Shown here piece by piece: positions 43,799 to 47,077 of a DNA stretch of 47,077 nucleotides. Every line of letters starts with the position of its first letter. Within the stretch, counting starts at the first letter, position 1. The notes beneath the pieces were generated by a model. It searched no databases. It saw only the letters and a program-made list of their open reading frames with translations, and had not been told where the DNA came from. Made by a program: the position numbers and the translations under genes. The stretch comes from Methylobacterium sp. Leaf118 (lineage in GTDB: Bacteria > Pseudomonadota > Alphaproteobacteria > Rhizobiales > Beijerinckiaceae), in contig NZ_CAKLBV010000036.1 of NCBI RefSeq assembly GCF_920984675.1, positions 1 to 47,077 of the forward strand, written 5' to 3'.

Positions 43799-44650
43799 TC
43801 AGGCGGCCGGCCCGGTCTCCACGGGCCGCGCCGCGTCCGATCCCCATTCCGACCACGAGCCGTCATAGAGGGCGCGCGGCGGCCGGCCGAGGGTTTCGAG
43901 GGCGAGCGAGACGATCGCCGCGGTCACGCCCGAACCGCAGGTGGTGATGACCGGCCGGTCGAGATCGACCCCGGCCTCGGCCATGGCGGCCCGCAGCGAG
44001 GCCTCGTCCCGCAGGCGACCATTCGCCTGGAGGGCGGCGTAATGAAGGTTCTTCGCACCTGGCATGTGGCCGGGGCGCACGCCGGGGCGCGGCTCCGCCT
44101 CCTCGCCCCGGAAGCGCGGGCCGGAGCGCGCATCGACCACCTGGGCCGCGCCACCGCTCAGCGCCCGGGCGATGTCGTTGGCGTCGGCGACGGCGCCACC
44201 GTCGAGGCGGGCGGTGAAGTGGCGTCGGTCGCGCGGGCGGCCGTCGCCGTCTTCCGTCGGATAGCCGGCCGCGAGCCAGGCGGGCATGCCGCCCTCGAGG
44301 ATCGTCACGTCGCGCATGCCGAAGGTCCGCAGCATCCACCGCACCCGCGGCGCCGAGAACAGGCCCAACCCGTCGTAGACGACGACCTGGGCTCCGTCGC
44401 CCACGCCGAGCGCGCGCATCTTCGAGGAGAACACCTCCGGCCGCGGAAGCATGTGGGGCAGGAGAGAGTCGGTGTCGCTCATCGCGTCGAGGTCGAAGCG
44501 GATCGCGCCCGGGATATGGGCGGCGAGGTATTCGGCCTGGGCATCGCGCCCCTGTGCGGGCAGGTACCAGGACGCGTCGAGCACCACGAGATCGGGCGCG
44601 CTGAGATGCTGGTGCAGCCAGTCCGGCGTGACGAAGGGCGATGTCGCCAT
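43799..44650 (-). CDS. sseA: 3-mercaptopyruvate sulfurtransferase
   Basis: Tandem-rhodanese enzyme transferring sulfur from 3-mercaptopyruvate to thiols or cyanide. 283 residues from the ATG at 44650. N-terminal inactive rhodanese repeat, then the active one with Cys238 in TTCGSGVTAAI; CGSGVTA is the mercaptopyruvate-type loop, distinct from the CRKGVT of thiosulfate sulfurtransferases, and Cys238 matches E. coli SseA numbering. Longer frame to 44794 rejected. Confidence 0.93.
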   Translation of the reverse strand: MATSPFVTPDWLHQHLSAPDLVVLDASWYLPAQGRDAQAEYLAAHIPGAIRFDLDAMSDTDSLLPHMLPRPEVFSSKMRALGVGDGAQVVVYDGLGLFSAPRVRWMLRTFGMRDVTILEGGMPAWLAAGYPTEDGDGRPRDRRHFTARLDGGAVADANDIARALSGGAAQVVDARSGPRFRGEEAEPRPGVRPGHMPGAKNLHYAALQANGRLRDEASLRAAMAEAGVDLDRPVITTCGSGVTAAIVSLALETLGRPPRALYDGSWSEWGSDAARPVETGPAA

Positions 44651-44838
44651 GGTTGTTCCCGTTTGCCCGGATGCCCCGTGTGAAGTCATCACATCCGGCA
44701 TCGGCGCCGGTTCGGCAAGGCCGAAGCCCTGTTTGCCGCGACGCTCCGGGGCGATCGTAGGGGCCGGGCTGGCGCGCGGCGCCGCCACCCCCATCTTCGC
44801 CCAAAGCCGGAAGCGGCAGCCTCGAGGAAACGGACCGC

Positions 44839-45075
44839 GTGCGAGAGACCTACCATATCGAAGTGCTCGGGCCCGAGGAGCCCGAGGCGCCGGGCGGCGT
44901 GCAGCAGCGGATGTCCGTGCGCGTGGCCGATCTCGAAGGGGCGACGGAGCGAGCGCGTCGTCTGTTCGCCCGGGCCCGGGTGCCGCAACGCTCCGGCACC
45001 GCCCCGGAGGCGGTGCGGGTCATCGACGGCGCCGGCATCGAGGTGTTTCGCATGAGCCGGTTCGACGAGGCGTAG
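44839..45075 (+). CDS. Small hypothetical protein
   Basis: 78 residues from a GTG with GAGGAAA about 10 bp upstream. MRETYHIEVLGPEEPEAPGG ... VRVADLEGATERARRLFAR, ending VIDGAGIEVFRMSRFDEA; a small alpha/beta composition. No family recognised. Divergent from sseA. A GC-shadow frame remains possible. Confidence 0.5.
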   Translation: MRETYHIEVLGPEEPEAPGGVQQRMSVRVADLEGATERARRLFARARVPQRSGTAPEAVRVIDGAGIEVFRMSRFDEA

Positions 45076-45331
45076 CGCGCGGGTCGCACGATGTCTCGCG
45101 CGATCGCCGCGTCTCGGGCCCGGCCTTGGCGCAATGTGTCACGGCCCGCGTCCGGCCGCGACGCGAGAATGCTGAGAGTCCGGCCGTTTCCTGCGCAATG
45201 CCGGCTGTCCTCAGCCTCAAACTGGTCTAAGGAGCGTGCTGCCGACGGTCGCGTTCCGTGGCCCGTCGGCCGTGCGGCCGGCCCGTGGACCGGTCGCGCC
45301 GTGTTTCCCGAGGAAGGGTTTCCCGTCGGCC

Positions 45332-46522
45332 ATGACCACTCAAAGCAGCGGCCCTTATAGCTCCGAGCGTCACGAATCCGGGCCGCTCCGTCCGCAATCG
45401 CAGCTCGTCACCGTGTTCGGCGGCTCCGGCTTCCTTGGCCGCCACGTGGTGCGGGCCTTGGCCAAGCGCGGCTACCGCATCCGGGTCGCCGTCCGCCGCC
45501 CGGACCTCGCGCTGTTCCTGCAGCCCCTGGGCAAGGTCGGCCAGATCGTCGCCGTGCAGGCGAATCTCCGCTATCCGGACTCGGTCCGCCGGGCGGTCGA
45601 ACACGCGGATATCGTGGTCAACCTCGTCGGCATCCTCCAGGAAAGCGGCGTCCAGCGCTTCTCGACCCTGCAGACGGAAGGGGCCGGCACGATCGCCCAG
45701 GCCGCGGCGGCGGTCGGCGCCCGCATGGTCCATGTCTCGGCGATCGGCGCCGACGAGACCTCTCCATCGCTCTATGCCCGCTCGAAGGCCCTCGGCGAGG
45801 CCGAGGTTCTGCGGGCGTGCCCGGAGGCGGTCATCGTCCGGCCCTCCCTGGTATTCGGCCCCGGTGACGGGTTCTTCAACCGTTTCGCCTCGCTGGCGAC
45901 CTTCCTGCCGGCCTTGCCCCTCGCGGGCGGGCAATCGCGTTTCCAACCGGTCTATGTCGGCGACGTCGCCGAGGCGGTGGCCCGGGCTGTGGACGGGCAG
46001 GCCCGAGGCGGGGCGGTCTACGAACTCGGCGGGCCGGAGGTGAATACGCTCGAATCCCTCGTTCGCTACATGCTCGAGGTGACGATGCGCCGCCGCCTCG
46101 TGGTGGATCTGCCGCGACCGGTGGCGCGGCTCCAGGCGCGGGTGCTGGAAGCGGTCGACACGCTCACCTTCGGACTTCTGCCGGATACGCTCAAGCTGAC
46201 GCGCGATCAGGTCGTTCTGCTCCAGAGCGACAACGTCGTCTCGGAGGCCGCGAAGGCGGAGGGGCGCACCCTCGAGGCCCTCGGCATCGTGCCGACCGCC
46301 ATCGAGGCCGTGGTGCCGGGCTATCTGTGGACCTACCGCAAGGCCGGGCAATTCGCCCAGGGACGCGGCACCGAAGCACAAGCTGCCGTTCCGGACATGA
46401 TCGCCTCGCAGAGCCAAGCGACGGAATCCCAGCACCGCCCGGAGCGCGCGAGCGGCCCGGCGATTGGGCAAGAGGCGGCCGGCCAGAGCCGGATGGGCGC
46501 CCGCTGGGGAACGCGGGGCTGA
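45332..46522 (+). CDS. NDUFA9-like NAD(P)-binding protein (complex I-associated type)
   Basis: 396 residues from the ATG at 45332. Extended short-chain dehydrogenase fold: QLVTVFGGSGFLGRHVVRAL (Rossmann glycine loop), DIVVNLVGILQESG, HVSAIGADETSPSLYARSKA with YxxxK (Tyr...Lys). Members include NDUFA9 of complex I, and stand-alone proteins close to it in alphaproteobacteria. Role as an accessory or assembly factor of NADH dehydrogenase is inferred from the family. The last 60 residues (after YLWTYRKAGQFAQGRG) are Gln/Ala-rich and look disordered. Confidence 0.9.
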   Translation: MTTQSSGPYSSERHESGPLRPQSQLVTVFGGSGFLGRHVVRALAKRGYRIRVAVRRPDLALFLQPLGKVGQIVAVQANLRYPDSVRRAVEHADIVVNLVGILQESGVQRFSTLQTEGAGTIAQAAAAVGARMVHVSAIGADETSPSLYARSKALGEAEVLRACPEAVIVRPSLVFGPGDGFFNRFASLATFLPALPLAGGQSRFQPVYVGDVAEAVARAVDGQARGGAVYELGGPEVNTLESLVRYMLEVTMRRRLVVDLPRPVARLQARVLEAVDTLTFGLLPDTLKLTRDQVVLLQSDNVVSEAAKAEGRTLEALGIVPTAIEAVVPGYLWTYRKAGQFAQGRGTEAQAAVPDMIASQSQATESQHRPERASGPAIGQEAAGQSRMGARWGTRG

Positions 46523-46557
46523 GGCGGCGCACCCCTTCCTTGGACCGGCCCTCCGAA

Positions 46558-46598
46558 GCGTCCGGGCGGCCTGTGGCGGGCGCGGCGCGGTTTTTTTT
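46558..46598 (+). terminator. Weak hairpin with T8, end of NDUFA9-like gene
   Basis: Arms GCGTCCG (46558-46564) and CGGGCGC (46577-46583) pair with one G-T; seven bases later comes a run of eight T (46591-46598). The gap weakens the case for an intrinsic terminator, but the T run is unique in this window. Confidence 0.4.
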
Positions 46599-46608
46599 GA
46601 TTTTCCGA

Positions 46609-46637
46609 TTGACGGTTGGGTGTTGGGGCCGTAGAAG
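46609..46637 (+). promoter_or_regulatory. rrn-type promoter P1 (upstream)
   Basis: TTGACG at 46609-46614, a 17-bp spacer and TAGAAG at 46632-46637. The same -10 and spacer occur in P2, about 203 bp downstream. Confidence 0.5.
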
Positions 46638-46811
46638 CATTTTCACCGACGGGGCGCCCCGGTCCACCACTTGGCGGGCCGGGGCGAACAAGCGGTGATC
46701 GGGATCTGTTGGTGGAGCGGCGCTGATCCGGGCGACTGGATCGGTCGATTGCTGTCCTTCTGGTTCTGGTGTGTCAGCCGGTTTGGCCGCTCTTGCGGTT
46801 TGGATGTCGGG

Positions 46812-46840
46812 TTGACAGGGTGGTTGGCCGGCTCTAGAAG
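46812..46840 (+). promoter_or_regulatory. rrn-type promoter P2 (downstream)
   Basis: TTGACA (46812-46817), exactly 17 bp, then TAGAAG (46835-46840), followed by a GC-rich discriminator. This matches strong alphaproteobacterial rRNA promoters in form. Confidence 0.65.
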
Positions 46841-46976
46841 CCGCCCACCGCTGAGGCGGGGCTCTGAGCAGGGACTTCGGTCGCTGCCGCTGACGAGCCC
46901 GCCGCGGACCAATCGCTGAGGACGGGGCTGATCGGGCCGGGCAACCGGAGCGATGACGCGTCTTCAGCAGAAGGAT

Positions 46977-46992
46977 TGTACCCTTGGGTACA
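46977..46992 (+). other. Perfect palindrome in the rRNA leader
   Basis: TGTACCC and GGGTACA around TT form a small hairpin shortly before boxA; possible pre-rRNA processing or leader structure. Confidence 0.4.
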
Positions 46993-47000
46993 GGCTTCGC

Positions 47001-47012
47001 GCTCTTTGACAA
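47001..47012 (+). promoter_or_regulatory. rrn boxA antitermination site
   Basis: GCTCTTTGACAA corresponds to the boxA element GCTCTTTAACA of rRNA leaders, where NusB/S10 bind to make transcription resistant to termination. It supports a 16S gene just past the window. Confidence 0.8.
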
Positions 47013-47077
47013 GTTGAGATTGAGAAAGAGAAACGTGGGCGGCTTGTTTTCGTCCTTGCGGGTCTGGCGTGAGCTGG

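Larger units (their letters stand above)
46523..47077 (+). other. rRNA operon promoter and leader region (16S beyond the window)
   Basis: 555 bp without a protein gene. It contains a hairpin-T8 element, two -35/-10 pairs with identical spacing, a palindrome and a boxA, each given separately. The stretch AAAGAGAAACGTGGGCGGC at 47025-47043 is what alphaproteobacterial rRNA leaders carry just before 16S, so the 16S gene should begin shortly after 47077. Confidence 0.8.

Overview
The window (about 70% G+C, dense GTG/ATG-started genes, strong third-position GC bias) looks like a chromosomal segment of a methylotrophic alphaproteobacterium. Methylobacterium/Methylorubrum (Hyphomicrobiales) is the best guess, from the gene families: Anbu-type peptidase, short type-2 ArgC, phasin, acs/actP, NDUFA9-like and NDUFS6-type proteins, and the rRNA leader. 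Almost everything is chromosomal housekeeping or accessory metabolism. I see no prophage, IS element or CRISPR array.

Layout. 1-3.3 kb: sbcC (cut by the window edge) and sbcD, minus strand. 3.5-7.7 kb: a small secreted protein, an L,D-transpeptidase, an S9 peptidase, and a convergent Anbu (proteasome-like) peptidase. 7.7-16.2 kb: a minus-strand region holding the usual Anbu partners (circularly permuted ATP-grasp, alpha-E protein, transglutaminase-like protein). Here they are interrupted by an ion channel with a C-terminal zinc ribbon, a small plus-strand Gly/Ser-rich secreted protein, and a TonB-dependent siderophore receptor with two ICE-like (Irr) sites upstream. 16.4-21.3 kb: VOC protein, radC, map, an NDUFS6-type zinc-finger protein, an FAD monooxygenase, tRNA-Leu(UAA) and argC.

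21.4-26.4 kb: a DUF5872-like basic protein, a BrnA-like antitoxin with a small partner but no toxin, a D-2-hydroxyglutarate-dehydrogenase-like flavoprotein next to serA, and a Ure2p/YfcG-like GST. 26.6-31.7 kb: a PsiF-like protein, a FUSC/DUF1656/HlyD efflux operon with overlapping starts and stops, and a glutamyl-tRNA synthetase. 31.7-35.6 kb: a small secreted protein, a phasin, and a large PAS histidine-kinase-like protein whose phosphoacceptor His is replaced by Arg. 35.8-40.1 kb: acs, DUF485 and actP (acetate uptake and activation), ended by a strong terminator. 40.2-46.5 kb: purH, heparinase II/III-like protein, 3-mercaptopyruvate sulfurtransferase, a small hypothetical and an NDUFA9-like NAD(P)-binding protein. 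46.6-47.1 kb: two similar promoter-like elements and a boxA, indicating that an rRNA operon starts just beyond the right edge.

The most unusual points are the broken-up Anbu gene set with a Cys-to-Ser change in its transglutaminase, the His-to-Arg pseudokinase-like sensor, a 29-bp inverted repeat upstream of acs, a 12-G tract inside the FUSC gene, and the tandem rrn-type promoters.
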